From Candidatus Binataceae bacterium (GTDB lineage Bacteria > Desulfobacterota > Binatia > Binatales > Binataceae): a stretch of 64,000 nucleotides of DNA. Position 1 is the stretch's first letter. The number at the start of each line of letters is the position of its first letter. Made by a program: the position numbers and the translations under genes. The notes below the pieces were generated by a model. The model did not search any database, was not told where the DNA came from, and saw only the letters and a list, made by a program, of their open reading frames with translations. Shown piece after piece: positions 53,512 through 63,278 of the stretch. Location of the stretch: positions 362,545 to 426,544 of the forward strand of contig DASRHP010000009.1 in assembly GCA_035650475.1 (NCBI GenBank), given 5' to 3'.

Positions 53512-54714
53512 CTAGTTGAGCGCGTGGAGCAGGAAGCCCGTGAGGTACTCGCCTTCGGCGTGGCCGAGCAACACCGGATGGTCGGGGCCGGGGCCGAGCC
53601 GCTCGAGCAAACGCATCCGGCGCCCGGCGCGCGTCTCGGCCATCCGCACCGCGCGCAGGAAATCCTCGCCGCGAAAGTGCGACGAGCAGCTGAACGTCAT
53701 CATGAAGCCGCCCGGCGCGAGCGCGCCGAGCGCGAGCGCGTTCAATTCGAGGTAAAGATGGGCGGCGCGGGCGGCGTCGGCGCGGCTGCGCGCGAGCGGC
53801 GGCGGGTCGAGCGCGATCAGGTCGAAGCGCTCCGTGTTGTGCCTGAGGAACTCGCCGGCCTCGCCGAGGACGAAGCGCACGCCGTCGGCCGGATGGGCGT
53901 TCAGTTCCACATTGCGCCGCGCCCACCCAAGCGCCCGCGCCGACGTATCCACCGCGACCATCGCGCCCGGCGCGAGCGCGGACTTTGCGCAGGCGGCCAG
54001 CGCGGCGAGCGTGAAGCCGCCCGCGTAGCAGCAGAGGTCGAGCACACGCGCGCCGTCGCGCACCAGCGCGGCGAAGCGCGTGCGGTTTTCGCGCTGGTCG
54101 AGAAAGTAGCCGGTTTTCTGGCCATGCGCGAGGTCAACCTCAAGCCGCACGCCATTCTCGCGCACGACGATTTCCTCGATCCGCTCGCCGGCCAGAACGC
54201 CGACATGATCGGCGAGCCCTTCCTGCCTGCGCACGGCGCCTTGGCTGCGCTCGATGATCGCGCGCGGGCCGAGCATCCGGCCAAGCTCGGCGACAATCTC
54301 GCGGCGCATCAGTTCGGCGCCCGCGGTCAGCAACTGGACGACGGCGATGTCGCCATAGCGATCGACGACCACGCCCGAAAGTCCGTCGCCGTCGCCGTTG
54401 ACCATGCGGTAGCAGTCGGTGTCCGGGCCGATCACGCGCTTGCGCAGCGCGCCTGCGCGCTCAAGCCGCCATCGCACGATTTCATCGGGGCCGGGTTCGT
54501 CGTCCAACGCGAGCATGCGCACCGCGATCGTCGTGGACGGATTGTAGTAGCCGTGGCCGATCGTTGCACCGTCGGCGTCGCTGACCCAGACCCGCGCGCC
54601 GGGCTCGATCGCGGCCGGCTCGACGCGCTCGATCGCCTGAGAGAAGATCCACGGATTTCCGCCGCGCACCGGGCCTTCGCGCCCGCGCCTGAGAATCACC
54701 CGCCCGGCGGCCAT
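53512..54714 (-). CDS. 23S rRNA (cytosine) methyltransferase, RlmI/RlmK-like
   Basis: A 400-residue SAM-dependent rRNA methyltransferase. N-terminal PUA domain (GRVILRRGREGPVRGGNPWIF) and a middle EEHEE-like domain (NGDGDGLSGVVVDRYGDIAV) lead to the Rossmann fold: VLDLCCYAGGFTLAALAACA, VAVDTSARALGWARRN and the catalytic LDPPPLARSR, then FSCSSHF. This matches RlmI, which methylates C1962 of 23S rRNA. moaC lies 7 bases upstream in the same direction. Confidence 0.93.
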   Translation of the reverse strand: MAAGRVILRRGREGPVRGGNPWIFSQAIERVEPAAIEPGARVWVSDADGATIGHGYYNPSTTIAVRMLALDDEPGPDEIVRWRLERAGALRKRVIGPDTDCYRMVNGDGDGLSGVVVDRYGDIAVVQLLTAGAELMRREIVAELGRMLGPRAIIERSQGAVRRQEGLADHVGVLAGERIEEIVVRENGVRLEVDLAHGQKTGYFLDQRENRTRFAALVRDGARVLDLCCYAGGFTLAALAACAKSALAPGAMVAVDTSARALGWARRNVELNAHPADGVRFVLGEAGEFLRHNTERFDLIALDPPPLARSRADAARAAHLYLELNALALGALAPGGFMMTFSCSSHFRGEDFLRAVRMAETRAGRRMRLLERLGPGPDHPVLLGHAEGEYLTGFLLHALN

Positions 54715-54721
54715 CGGCGCA

Positions 54722-55276
54722 TCAGCCGGCGGGCCAGCTCGGCTCGCCCGCCCGCTCGAAGACTCCGCTGCGCCCGCCCGACTTGCGGATCAGGCGAATC
54801 GCGTCGATCGTCATCGCGCGGTCGATAGCCTTGGCCATGTCGTAGATGGTGAGCGCGGCAGCGCTGGCGGCGACCAGCGCTTCCATCTCGACACCGGTGC
54901 GCGCGGCGGTGGCCGCGCGCGCCTGAATCTGGAGTGCGGAGCGCGCGTGGTCGGGATGAAACTCGACCTCGACCACTTCGAGCGCAATCTGATGGCAAAG
55001 CGGAATCAGCTCGTGCGTGCGCTTGGCCGCCATGATTCCGGCCAGGCGCGCGGCGGCGAGCGCCTCGCCCTTCTTGAGCCGGCCGCCGACGATCGCCTCC
55101 AGCGTCTCGGGGTGCATCCGCACCGCGCCGCGCGCGATCGCCTCGCGCCGCGTGACCGGCTTCTCTCCCACGTCGACCATGCGCATGCGGCCGCGGCGGT
55201 CGAGATGGGTAAGCGCGGCGGCGGTAGAGGCCGCGCCGCGCGTTGAGCGCTTGCGAGTGGGCGGCTTGCGTGGCAT
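54722..55276 (-). CDS. moaC: Cyclic pyranopterin monophosphate synthase MoaC
   Basis: Makes cyclic pyranopterin monophosphate in molybdenum-cofactor synthesis, after MoaA. Of 184 residues, the first 20 are a basic extension. Motifs follow: [52 protein letters not shown] and [12 protein letters not shown], all standard for MoaC, including the conserved lysine and histidine pair. MoaA and the rest are not in the window. It is followed closely by the rRNA methyltransferase gene. Confidence 0.96.
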   Translation of the reverse strand: MPRKPPTRKRSTRGAASTAAALTHLDRRGRMRMVDVGEKPVTRREAIARGAVRMHPETLEAIVGGRLKKGEALAAARLAGIMAAKRTHELIPLCHQIALEVVEVEFHPDHARSALQIQARAATAARTGVEMEALVAASAAALTIYDMAKAIDRAMTIDAIRLIRKSGGRSGVFERAGEPSWPAG

Positions 55277-55396
55277 CGGCGGCGACGGCTAAGAGCTTAT
55301 GTTGACGCGATGCGTCGCGGCAATAAAGCTGGAGCTTGTCCGCGCAGTTGCCCGCGGCGCGCGCATTCTCGCAAAGGCGGTTGCTAAGCACGGTTC

Positions 55397-56338
55397 ATGG
55401 CAGACAAAACCCATCGCCTCGTAATTCTCGGCTCCGGCCCCGCCGGACTCACCGCGGCGCTCTACAGCGCGCGCGCCAATCTCGCGCCGCTGCTGATCGA
55501 GGGCGCCGAGCCCGGCGGCCAACTCACGATCACGACCGAGGTCGAGAACTACCCGGGCTTCGAGCACGGTATCCAGGGCCCGGAGCTGATGAACATCTTC
55601 CGGCGTCAGGCCGCGCGCTTTGGCACCGAGTTCGTGATGGGCGAGGTGACAGCCGCCGATCTCGGCAAGCGGCCGTTCGTGCTCAACGTGGACGGCAAGT
55701 CCGTCCGCGCTGACGCGCTCATCGTCGCCACCGGCGCCTCCGCCAAGCTTCTGGGACTGGAGTCGGAAAAGCGCCTGATGGGCTACGGGGTCAGCGCATG
55801 CGCGACCTGCGACGGCGCCTTCTTCAAGGGCAAGGAGGCGGTGGTGGTGGGCGGCGGCGACACCGCGATGGAGGAGGCGACGTTTCTGACCCGCTTCTGT
55901 ACCAAGGTGACGATCATCCATCGGCGCAGCCAGCTTCGCGCCTCCAAGATCATGCAGGAGCGCGCGTTCAAAAACCCGCGCATCGCGTTCATCTGGGATT
56001 CGGTCGTCGAGGAGGTCTTCGGCGAGCAGAAGACCGGCGTCAGCGGAGTGCGCTTGCGCAACCTCAAGACCGGCGCGACGAGCGACTTCCGCACCGACGC
56101 GCTCTTCGTCGCGATCGGCCACCAGCCCAATACCCGGGTCTTCGCCGGCCAGCTCGACATGGATGAGGCCGGCTATATCAAGGTGCGTGCGGGCTCGACC
56201 CATACCAGCGTCGAGGGCGTCTTCGCCGCGGGCGATGTCGCCGACCGCGTCTATCGGCAGGCGGTGACTGCGGCGGGCACCGGATGCATGGCGGCGCTCG
56301 ACGCCGAGCGCTGGCTGGAGGCGCGCGAGGCGGGCTGA
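55397..56338 (+). CDS. trxB: Thioredoxin reductase
   Basis: FAD/NADPH-dependent reductase of thioredoxin, 313 residues. FAD Rossmann motif GSGPAGLTAALYSARA near the N-terminus, redox-active SACATCDGAFFKGKE (CATC), NADPH motif VVVGGGDTAMEEATF and C-terminal FAD motif GVFAAGDVADRVYRQA. All key residues are intact. It is divergent from moaC across 120 bases, and the K+ channel gene follows 61 bases later. Confidence 0.96.
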   Translation: MADKTHRLVILGSGPAGLTAALYSARANLAPLLIEGAEPGGQLTITTEVENYPGFEHGIQGPELMNIFRRQAARFGTEFVMGEVTAADLGKRPFVLNVDGKSVRADALIVATGASAKLLGLESEKRLMGYGVSACATCDGAFFKGKEAVVVGGGDTAMEEATFLTRFCTKVTIIHRRSQLRASKIMQERAFKNPRIAFIWDSVVEEVFGEQKTGVSGVRLRNLKTGATSDFRTDALFVAIGHQPNTRVFAGQLDMDEAGYIKVRAGSTHTSVEGVFAAGDVADRVYRQAVTAAGTGCMAALDAERWLEAREAG

Positions 56339-56399
56339 GCCGTCTGCGCATGGGGGGGGCGGCGAATTTCGCGTCGGCGGCGGGCGGGAGCCGCGTCGG

Positions 56400-57380
56400 A
56401 TGAACCCGGGGCGCAGGTTTCTCGCCGCGCTGGCGGGGATTGTCGTGCTCACGCTCGGCGGCACTGCCGGCTACATGGCGATCGAGCGCATGACGCCGCT
56501 CGATGCCCTCTACATGACCGTCATCACGATCTCCACCGTCGGCTATCACGAGGTGAAGCCGCTCGACACCAGCGGCCGGCTGTTCACGATGGCGCTCATC
56601 ATTACCGGAGTCGGCGCCGCCTTCTACCTCTTTGCCGCGATTACCCAGTTCGTAGTCGAGGGCCAGCTGCGCGAGTTTCTCGGGAGGGCCGCGATGAAGC
56701 ACAGGATCGATCAGCTCGAAGGCCACATCGTGATCTGCGGCTACGGACGGATGGGCCGGGTGGTGGCCGAGGAGATGGCGGCGGCGGGACTGCCGATGGT
56801 GGTGATCGAGCGCGACGCGGTGCGCGAGGCTGAGCTGCGCGAGGCCGAGCTCCTTTACGTCATCGGGTCGGCGCTCGAAGACCGCGTGCTTGAACAGGCG
56901 GGTGTGCGCCGCGCGCGCGCGATCGCGGTGGCCACCGCCTCCGACGCCGACAACGTTTACATCACGCTGTCGGCGCGCACGATGAACCCGACGATCCGGA
57001 TCCTCGCGCGCGGCGAGTCGGAAGCCGGACTACAGCATCTGCGGATGGCCGGGGCGGACGTGGTAATCTCGGCTTATCAGTGGGCCGGGATGCGGCTGGC
57101 GGCGAGCATCCTGCGCCCGTCGGTGGTCGATTTCCTCGAGCTGTCGATTCCAGGGCGCGGGGCCGAGATCGATCTCGAAGAGGTGCGGGTGGCGGCCGGC
57201 AGCACGCTCATCGGCCAGCCGATCTCGGCGGTCGAACGCAGCGCGCCGCGCCTGCGGATAATCGCGCTCAAACGCGGCAACGAGCCGACCGCGCTGATTC
57301 CCGATCCTGCCACCCGCATCGCGGCCGGCGATTTCCTTGTCGCCATCGGCGACCGCGAAACCCTGCGCCGGCTCGCCTGA
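56400..57380 (+). CDS. Two-TM potassium channel with RCK domain (TrkA-N/TrkA-C)
   Basis: A 326-residue ion channel subunit. Helix one (LAALAGIVVLTLGGTAGYMA), pore loop with selectivity filter TISTVGYHE (TVGY matches the K+ filter; the usual next residues G-D/E are H-E), and helix two (LIITGVGAAFYLFAAITQF). The cytoplasmic RCK domain follows: VICGYGRMGRVVAEEM Rossmann motif near residue 110, then TrkA-C (VAAGSTLIGQPI). MthK/KtrB-like channels have this order. ATG 56400 lacks a strong ribosome-binding site. It may be sensitive to ligand or redox, unproven. Confidence 0.9.
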   Translation: MNPGRRFLAALAGIVVLTLGGTAGYMAIERMTPLDALYMTVITISTVGYHEVKPLDTSGRLFTMALIITGVGAAFYLFAAITQFVVEGQLREFLGRAAMKHRIDQLEGHIVICGYGRMGRVVAEEMAAAGLPMVVIERDAVREAELREAELLYVIGSALEDRVLEQAGVRRARAIAVATASDADNVYITLSARTMNPTIRILARGESEAGLQHLRMAGADVVISAYQWAGMRLAASILRPSVVDFLELSIPGRGAEIDLEEVRVAAGSTLIGQPISAVERSAPRLRIIALKRGNEPTALIPDPATRIAAGDFLVAIGDRETLRRLA

Positions 57381-57429
57381 CGACGGCGAACCTTTGAATC
57401 GCGCGTTTCATCCTGCCACAGTTTGCGCC

Positions 57430-58176
57430 ATGGACGAGGCAGGACCGGCGGGGGGCGTTGCCAAGGCGACCGGCGGGTTGAAGGTGCCAACGGGGGAATT
57501 GGCTTCCGCCCCGGCGCGGCGCTGGCGGCGGATCGACGTTCGGCTCGCTGAGATCATCATCTTTCTAGTTGCGGTGGTCGGCGCGGTCGCGCTCGGCCTC
57601 GGCATTACCGACTACTTCCGCGACCATCCCTACATCTGTGCCTACCTTGTCGCCTACGTGGGCTTCCGCCTGGCCGATGTCCTCGTGCGCGAGGACTTCG
57701 AGCCGCCGCCCGACACCGCGGGGCTGTCGGGCTCGATTCTGCGCCAGTTGCCGGTGTTGCTGGCGTTCGCGGCCGCGCCCTTCGAGCGCACCTATCTCTA
57801 TGGTTCGGAGCCCGCGCACTGGGTGCAGGCGTTGGGATTCCTGCTCGAACTGCTGGGGCTTTGGCTTGCGCTCGGCGCGCGCATCCAGCTCGGCTTTTTC
57901 AGTTCGGCGCCCACTCCGGGCGCGCCCGCGACGCTGGTGCGCAACGGGCTCTACCGCTACGTCCGCCATCCAATCTACCTCGGCGAGTTCCTGGTCGTCT
58001 TCGCATGGAGCTTCGAATGCGGCGCGCCGATTGCCGCGCTCATCACGATCGTGGTGGGGGCACTGATGGGACGGCGGCGAATCGCCGTCGAGGAGGCGGA
58101 GATGCTGGCGCAGTTCGGCGAGGAGTACGCGCAGTATATGCGCGAGACCGACGCGTTCATTCCCAACGTCTGGTAG
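57430..58176 (+). CDS. Isoprenylcysteine methyltransferase-like membrane protein
   Basis: A 248-residue membrane protein with five or so helices. The C-terminus reads LYRYVRHPIYLGEFLVVFAW, followed by an acidic EEAEML...F-EEY-QYM segment. This is the signature of the ICMT/PEMT-like methyltransferase superfamily, which uses SAM on lipids or prenylated substrates. The N-terminal soluble piece (MDEAGPAGGVAK) is poorly conserved. It starts 49 bases after the channel gene and the frame is open further up, but ATG 57430 is the natural start. Substrate unknown. Confidence 0.78.
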   Translation: MDEAGPAGGVAKATGGLKVPTGELASAPARRWRRIDVRLAEIIIFLVAVVGAVALGLGITDYFRDHPYICAYLVAYVGFRLADVLVREDFEPPPDTAGLSGSILRQLPVLLAFAAAPFERTYLYGSEPAHWVQALGFLLELLGLWLALGARIQLGFFSSAPTPGAPATLVRNGLYRYVRHPIYLGEFLVVFAWSFECGAPIAALITIVVGALMGRRRIAVEEAEMLAQFGEEYAQYMRETDAFIPNVW

Positions 58177-58247
58177 CGCGGCGGCGCCGGCTGGCGGCGT
58201 GGTATGCGATGGCCCGTCGGCGCGCCGCTTTCGGCCGCCGCGCGCGC

Positions 58248-59219
58248 CTATTTGAGCCGGCGGGCGACTTCGGTCGCGAAGTAGGTGAGGATCAGGTCGG
58301 CGCCCGCGCGCTTGATCGCCCCCAGCACCTCCATCACCGCGCGTTCCTCGTCGAGCCATCCGTTGAGCCCGGCCGCGCGCAGCATCGCGTATTCGCCCGA
58401 GACGTTGTAGGCCGCCAGCGGCACATGGAATTCGTGCTTGGCGCGGTAGATGAGGTCGAGATAGGCGAGCGCCGGCTTGACCATCACGATGTCGGCGCCC
58501 TCTTCGAGGTCGAGCGCGATCTCGCGCATCGCCTCGTCGCCGTTGGGCGGGTCCATCTGGTAGGAGCGGCGGTCGCCGAACTGCGGCGCCGACTCGGCGG
58601 CCTCGCGGAACGGCCCGTAGAAGGCCGAGGCGAACTTGGCCGAGTAGGCCATGATCGGCACGTGCGCGAAGCCGTTGTCGTCGAGCGTTTTGCGGATCGC
58701 GCCGACCCGCCCGTCCATCATGTCCGACGGCGCGACCATGTCGGCACCCGCGCGCGCGTGCGAGAGCGCCTCGCGCGAGAGCAGCTCGAGGGTGGCGTCG
58801 TTGTCGATGTCGTTGCCGACCACCATCCCGCAATGGCCGTGGTCGGTGTATTCGCACATGCAGACGTCAGTGACCACGGCCAGGCCGGGGACATGCTCCT
58901 TGATTTCGCGGATCGCGCGCTGGACCTCGCCCTGATCGTTCCACGCCTCGCTGCCGCGCGGGTCCTTGCGCTGCGGGATGCCGAACAGGATCACCGCGGG
59001 GACACCGGCACCATGGGTTTCGCGCGCCGCGCGCACCACTCGGTCCACCGACATCTGGGCGACGCCAGGCATCGCGCCGATCGGGCGGTTCACGTCGCGC
59101 CCGGGGCAGACGAAGAAGGGCTGAATGAAATCGTCGGGCGCAAGCCGCGTCTCGCGTACCATCCGGCGCAGGGTTTCGGTCCGTCGCAACCGGCGCGGAC
59201 GATTGATCGGGAACGCCAT
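58248..59219 (-). CDS. hemB: Delta-aminolevulinic acid dehydratase (porphobilinogen synthase)
   Basis: Condenses two 5-aminolevulinate molecules into porphobilinogen in tetrapyrrole synthesis (323 residues). Zinc-type cysteine cluster: [14 protein letters not shown]. Active-site lysine regions: [16 protein letters not shown] and [11 protein letters not shown]-terminal arm [14 protein letters not shown] and the GAPYGFR-like FVCPG region are also seen. It closes the heme gene group on the minus strand, 113 bases after cobA-hemD. Confidence 0.97.
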   Translation of the reverse strand: MAFPINRPRRLRRTETLRRMVRETRLAPDDFIQPFFVCPGRDVNRPIGAMPGVAQMSVDRVVRAARETHGAGVPAVILFGIPQRKDPRGSEAWNDQGEVQRAIREIKEHVPGLAVVTDVCMCEYTDHGHCGMVVGNDIDNDATLELLSREALSHARAGADMVAPSDMMDGRVGAIRKTLDDNGFAHVPIMAYSAKFASAFYGPFREAAESAPQFGDRRSYQMDPPNGDEAMREIALDLEEGADIVMVKPALAYLDLIYRAKHEFHVPLAAYNVSGEYAMLRAAGLNGWLDEERAVMEVLGAIKRAGADLILTYFATEVARRLK

Positions 59220-59332
59220 CGTTGACGTGCACCCCCTCGGAGGGCTTCGCCGCCGATTATATTGATGGGGCGGCGCTATGCGAAGTCGGACCGGCGGTGT
59301 GCATCGCCGCCCGGTCCAAGGTTGCCATCGGT

Positions 59333-60877
59333 CTATCCAGCGCTCCGCGCCAGATAATCCCGCATTGCTTCGATGAGTGCGGGCACCGTGTAGCTCGGGG
59401 CTTCGACGACGACCTTAAGGCCGGCCTCGCGCGCGCTCGCGGCGGTGATCGGACCTATAACCGCCGCCGGCAGTCCGCGCGACGCCTCGCCGACCATCGC
59501 GCAGAAATTGGTCACCGTGCTCGAGCTGGTGAAGGCGACAAGGTCGATCGCCCCCGCTGCGGCAAGCGCACGCACGCGCTCGACCGGCGCTCGCGCGGGC
59601 GCGACTGTTTTGTAAACCGGGGCGACGATGACCTCTCGCGCTCCCGCCTCGCGCAGCATCGCGGGCAGGACCTCGCGCGCGACTTGAGCGCGGGGGATGA
59701 GAATACGCGCACCGCCGAGCCGTGCGCCGCCGATCGCGTCGAGGATCGCCTCGGCGCGATATTCGAGGGGCTGGGCCGCGACCGTCAGCGCACGGGCGGC
59801 GAGGCGTGCAGCGGTCGCGGGGCCGATCGCGGCGAGCTTCGCGCCTGCCATCGCGCGCACGTCAACCCCGCGCTCGCGCATCCGATCGACGAAGCGTTCC
59901 ACGCCCGTCGCGCTGGTGAAGATCACCCAGTCGAAGGAGTCCAGGCGCGCAAGCGCCGCGTCGATTTCGGCGTAGCTGTCCGGCGCCACAGTCTCGATCG
60001 TCGGAAACTCGATCACCTCGGCGCCCATCGCGCGCAGCCCGTTTGCGAACGCGGAGGCGGCCGAACGCGCACGCGTGACCACGATTCGCCGGCCGAACAG
60101 CGGCATCCGCTCGAACCATCCGAGCCGTTTGCCCATCGCGGCGGTCTCGCCCACGACGACCACCGCCGGCGCGCCGACATTGGCTCGCTCGGCCTCGTCG
60201 GCGAGCGTGGCGAGCGTGGCGATGAGCGCGCGATGCGCCGCCACGCTCGCCCATTGCACGATTGCCGCCGGCGTCTCCGCCGCGAGTCCCGCCGCGGTCA
60301 AGCGCGCCAGCGTTTCACGCAGCCGCGCCCGTGCCATCAAGAGCACCAGCGTGCCGCCCTTGCGCGCCGCGGCGGCAAGCTCGTCGAGCGGGGCGCCGCC
60401 GCCGTCGGCGCGCTTGAGCCCGTCCAGATGCGCGGTCAGGAAGGCGACGAAGGAGCCGGCCCGGCGATGGGTCAACGGGATGCCGGCGAACGCGGGCGCC
60501 GCGATCGCCGAGGTCACGCCGGGCACGACTTCGAATTCGACGCCGGCTGCGCTCAACGCCTCGGCCTCCTCGCCGCCGCGGCCGAAGATGAAGGGGTCGC
60601 CGCCCTTGAGCCGCACGACGCGGCGACCGGCACGCGCGTGCTCGATCATCAGGCGGTTGAGCTCGGCCTGGTCGATATTGCCGGGCGCGCCGGCGCGCTT
60701 GCCCGCATAAATCAGCTCGGCGGCTTGGGGGGCCAGCAGAAGCAGCTCGGGGCTGACCAGCGAGTCGTGGATAACGACCTCGGCGCGGCGCAGGGTCCGT
60801 TCAGCGCGCAGCGTGATCAGGTCGGGCGCGCCGGGTCCTGCACCGACCAGGTAAACCTTTCCCGCCCGCTCAGCCAT
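59333..60877 (-). CDS. cobA-hemD: Fused uroporphyrinogen-III methyltransferase and uroporphyrinogen-III synthase
   Basis: A 514-residue bifunctional enzyme. First half (about 1-245) is [43 protein letters not shown] and [15 protein letters not shown] [15 protein letters not shown]; it makes precorrin-2 from uroporphyrinogen III for siroheme and cobalamin. Second half (about 265-514) is Hem[36 protein letters not shown] and [17 protein letters not shown]. The fusion occurs in many Gram-positives and Desulfobacterota. The start overlaps hemC by eight bases. Start ATG 60877. Confidence 0.96.
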   Translation of the reverse strand: MAERAGKVYLVGAGPGAPDLITLRAERTLRRAEVVIHDSLVSPELLLLAPQAAELIYAGKRAGAPGNIDQAELNRLMIEHARAGRRVVRLKGGDPFIFGRGGEEAEALSAAGVEFEVVPGVTSAIAAPAFAGIPLTHRRAGSFVAFLTAHLDGLKRADGGGAPLDELAAAARKGGTLVLLMARARLRETLARLTAAGLAAETPAAIVQWASVAAHRALIATLATLADEAERANVGAPAVVVVGETAAMGKRLGWFERMPLFGRRIVVTRARSAASAFANGLRAMGAEVIEFPTIETVAPDSYAEIDAALARLDSFDWVIFTSATGVERFVDRMRERGVDVRAMAGAKLAAIGPATAARLAARALTVAAQPLEYRAEAILDAIGGARLGGARILIPRAQVAREVLPAMLREAGAREVIVAPVYKTVAPARAPVERVRALAAAGAIDLVAFTSSSTVTNFCAMVGEASRGLPAAVIGPITAASAREAGLKVVVEAPSYTVPALIEAMRDYLARSAG

Positions 60878-61889
60878 CGCCGAGCAGCTCGCGTCCGCCG
60901 CGCTCCAGCATCCGCCGCGCCAGCCGCGCGCCTGCCTCGGCGGCCCGCGCGGGCGACGCATCCGCTGCCCGCGCTTCGCTCAATTCGTCGGCCAGGTGGC
61001 GGGCGCCGTCGACGCTGAACACGAGCGCGCGCACGTTGAGGACGCCGTTATCGAGGCGGGCGCGCACGCCGACCGGCGAGACGCACGAGGCGCCGAGCGC
61101 GGCCAGAAAGCCGCGTTCGGCGCTGACTTCGCGCCGCGCGCGCGCATCATCGAGCCTGGCGAGCGCGGCGGCGAGCTCGGCCGAGCCGCCCAGCGGCTCG
61201 CCGGCGCGCGCCTCGACCGCGAGTGCGCCCTGCCCGCCAGCGGGGACGAAGTCGCGCTCGTCGAGCGGGAAGAGCGTGACGCCGGCGGGGCGCGCGCGCG
61301 CCAGCCGTGCCAGCCCCGCCATCGCAAGGATGATCGCGTCGAAGTCGCCCGCCACGAGGCGTCCCAGACGCGTATCGACGTTGCCGCGCAGCGCTCCGAC
61401 GTCGAGGTCGGCGCGGATGCGCAGCGCCTCGAAGCGCCGGCGGGGGGACGAGGTACCCAGGCGCGCGCCGCGCGCGAGCGGGGCCAACGCTTGGGCGGCC
61501 GGCATCGCGTCGGCCGCCGGAATGCCGGGCGCGGGCTGCTGATGCGCGCCGCCGCCGGCGGCGCGCATCAGCAGCGCGTCGCGCGCATCGGCGCGCTCGG
61601 GCACCGCCGCGATCTCCATCCCCGGTGCGGCCACCGCCGGCAGATCCTTCATCGAGTGCACGGCCAGATCGATCCGGCGCTCCGCCAGCGCCTGCTCGAG
61701 CTCCTTGACGAAGAGCCCCTTGCCCCCGACCTGCGCCAGCGCGGCGCTGCCGAGCTTGTCGCCGCTGGTGCGGATTGGGACGATTTCGATCTCCACCGAC
61801 GGCATCAGCGCGGCGAGCTCGCTGCGCACGAGCGCGGCCTGGGCGAGCGCGAGCGCGCTCGGGCGGGAACCGATGCGCAGCGTGGCCAT
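60870..61889 (-). CDS. hemC: Porphobilinogen deaminase
   Basis: Polymerises porphobilinogen to hydroxymethylbilane (339 residues). RIGSRPSALALAQA N-terminus, GGKGLFVKELEQALAERRID and AVHSMKDLP catalytic region, LGTSSPRRRF-AL and RGNVDTRLGRL, and the cofactor-binding cysteine in ALGASCVSPVGV. The insertion of about 25 Ala/Pro/Gln-rich residues near 110-135 (GGGAHQQPAPGIPAADAMPA) is unusual in most HemC. Overlaps cobA-hemD by eight bases and follows hemA by 36 bases. Confidence 0.97.
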   Translation of the reverse strand: MATLRIGSRPSALALAQAALVRSELAALMPSVEIEIVPIRTSGDKLGSAALAQVGGKGLFVKELEQALAERRIDLAVHSMKDLPAVAAPGMEIAAVPERADARDALLMRAAGGGAHQQPAPGIPAADAMPAAQALAPLARGARLGTSSPRRRFEALRIRADLDVGALRGNVDTRLGRLVAGDFDAIILAMAGLARLARARPAGVTLFPLDERDFVPAGGQGALAVEARAGEPLGGSAELAAALARLDDARARREVSAERGFLAALGASCVSPVGVRARLDNGVLNVRALVFSVDGARHLADELSEARAADASPARAAEAGARLARRMLERGGRELLGDG

Positions 61890-61925
61890 CCCTGATCTCA
61901 GCGGCGTGCGCGGACGCCGCGCCGT

Positions 61926-63275
61926 TCACGATTTTTCGTCGTCGTCATCGAGGTCGAGCGCGGCGCCGGCGGGCGCGTCGAGCGCCAGCGCTCCGCCTGC
62001 CAGCTCGCCGCAGAGCAGCCGGCGCGCCACCTCGGCGGTGTAGGCCGGGTCGGGAACGCCGCCGCCAGCGCCGCGCAGGCCGCTCAGGATGCGATGGAGC
62101 AGCTTGTTGACGAGCGCGCGGGTGAGTGACTCGATGCGCGCGCGTTCGGCGGGCTCGAGCCCGGCCAGCCATGCGCGGTGGCGTCCGAGCTCGGCCTCGC
62201 GCAGTTGCTCGATACTCACGCGGATGTCCTTGATTGCGGGCACCAGCTCCAGGCCGCTCATCCAGCGCATGAAGGAGTCAAGCTCGGCGGCGACGATCGC
62301 CTCGGCCTTGTCGGCCTCGCGCGCCCGCTCATCGCGCGACTCCGCGACCACCGCGCCGAGATCGTCGATGTCGTAGAGGTAAACGTTCTCCAGCGCGTTA
62401 AGGCTCGCGTCGAAATTGCGCGGCACTCCAACGTCGATCAGGAACATCGGGCGGTAGCGCCGCTCGCGCAGGATCGCCTCCAGGTCGGCGGACTCAAGCA
62501 CCGGACGAGCTGCGGCGAGCGAACCGATCACGATGTCGGCGAGCTTGAGGTAGGGTCGATGGTTTTCGAACGGAACCGCGGTACCGCCCAGCGAACGCGC
62601 CAGCGCCACCGCGTTATCAAACGTGCGGCTGGTCACCAGCAAAGTCTCGGCGCCGAGACCGCGCAACTGGCGCGCGGTCAGTTCGGCCATCTGCCCCGCG
62701 CCCATCAGCATCACGGTCTTGTCGGCCAGAGTGTCAAAGATCCGTCCCGCAAGGCGCGCGGCGGCGGAGCTGACCGACACCGAGCCGCGCCCGATGAACG
62801 TCGCCTTGCGCACGCGTTTGGCCACCGAGAAGGCGCGATGGAAGGCGCGATGGAGCACCAGGCCCACGCTGTGGGCTTCGGCCGCCTGCGCATAGGCGGT
62901 CTTGAGCTGGCCCAGGATCTGCGGCTCGCCGACCACCATCGAGTCAAGGCTCGCGCCGACGCGGAACAGATGGCGGGCGGCTTCGCGCCCCTCGAAGCGG
63001 TAAAGCGCGGGCCGGAACAATGCCGCATCCACATCGCGGTCGGCGGCGAGGAAGTCGGCCGCCTCGGCGCCCGCGCGCGCAGGCTCGGCGGAGACGCCGA
63101 CGATCTCGACGCGGTTGCAGGTCGAGATCAGCGCGGCTTCGCTGAGCGCCGGCGCGCGCAGCTTGAGCCGGCCCAGGGCCGCAACGATCTCCTGGTCGGG
63201 ATAGGCCAGCCGCTCGCGGACCGCGACCGGCGCGGTGCGATAGTTGACGCCGACGATGAGCAGCGCTTCGTCCAT
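61926..63275 (-). CDS. hemA: Glutamyl-tRNA reductase
   Basis: First committed step of C5-route tetrapyrrole synthesis: reduces glutamyl-tRNA to glutamate-1-semialdehyde (449 residues). Catalytic cysteine STCNRVEIVG near residue 50, VGEPQILGQLKTAY and the NADPH domain VMLMGAGQMAEL. A C-terminal dimerisation helix with an Ala/Asp-rich end follows. HemL is not in the window. Starts 3 bases after the end of the cytochrome c assembly gene, so co-transcribed. Confidence 0.97.
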   Translation of the reverse strand: MDEALLIVGVNYRTAPVAVRERLAYPDQEIVAALGRLKLRAPALSEAALISTCNRVEIVGVSAEPARAGAEAADFLAADRDVDAALFRPALYRFEGREAARHLFRVGASLDSMVVGEPQILGQLKTAYAQAAEAHSVGLVLHRAFHRAFSVAKRVRKATFIGRGSVSVSSAAARLAGRIFDTLADKTVMLMGAGQMAELTARQLRGLGAETLLVTSRTFDNAVALARSLGGTAVPFENHRPYLKLADIVIGSLAAARPVLESADLEAILRERRYRPMFLIDVGVPRNFDASLNALENVYLYDIDDLGAVVAESRDERAREADKAEAIVAAELDSFMRWMSGLELVPAIKDIRVSIEQLREAELGRHRAWLAGLEPAERARIESLTRALVNKLLHRILSGLRGAGGGVPDPAYTAEVARRLLCGELAGGALALDAPAGAALDLDDDDEKS

Positions 63276-63278
63276 CGC

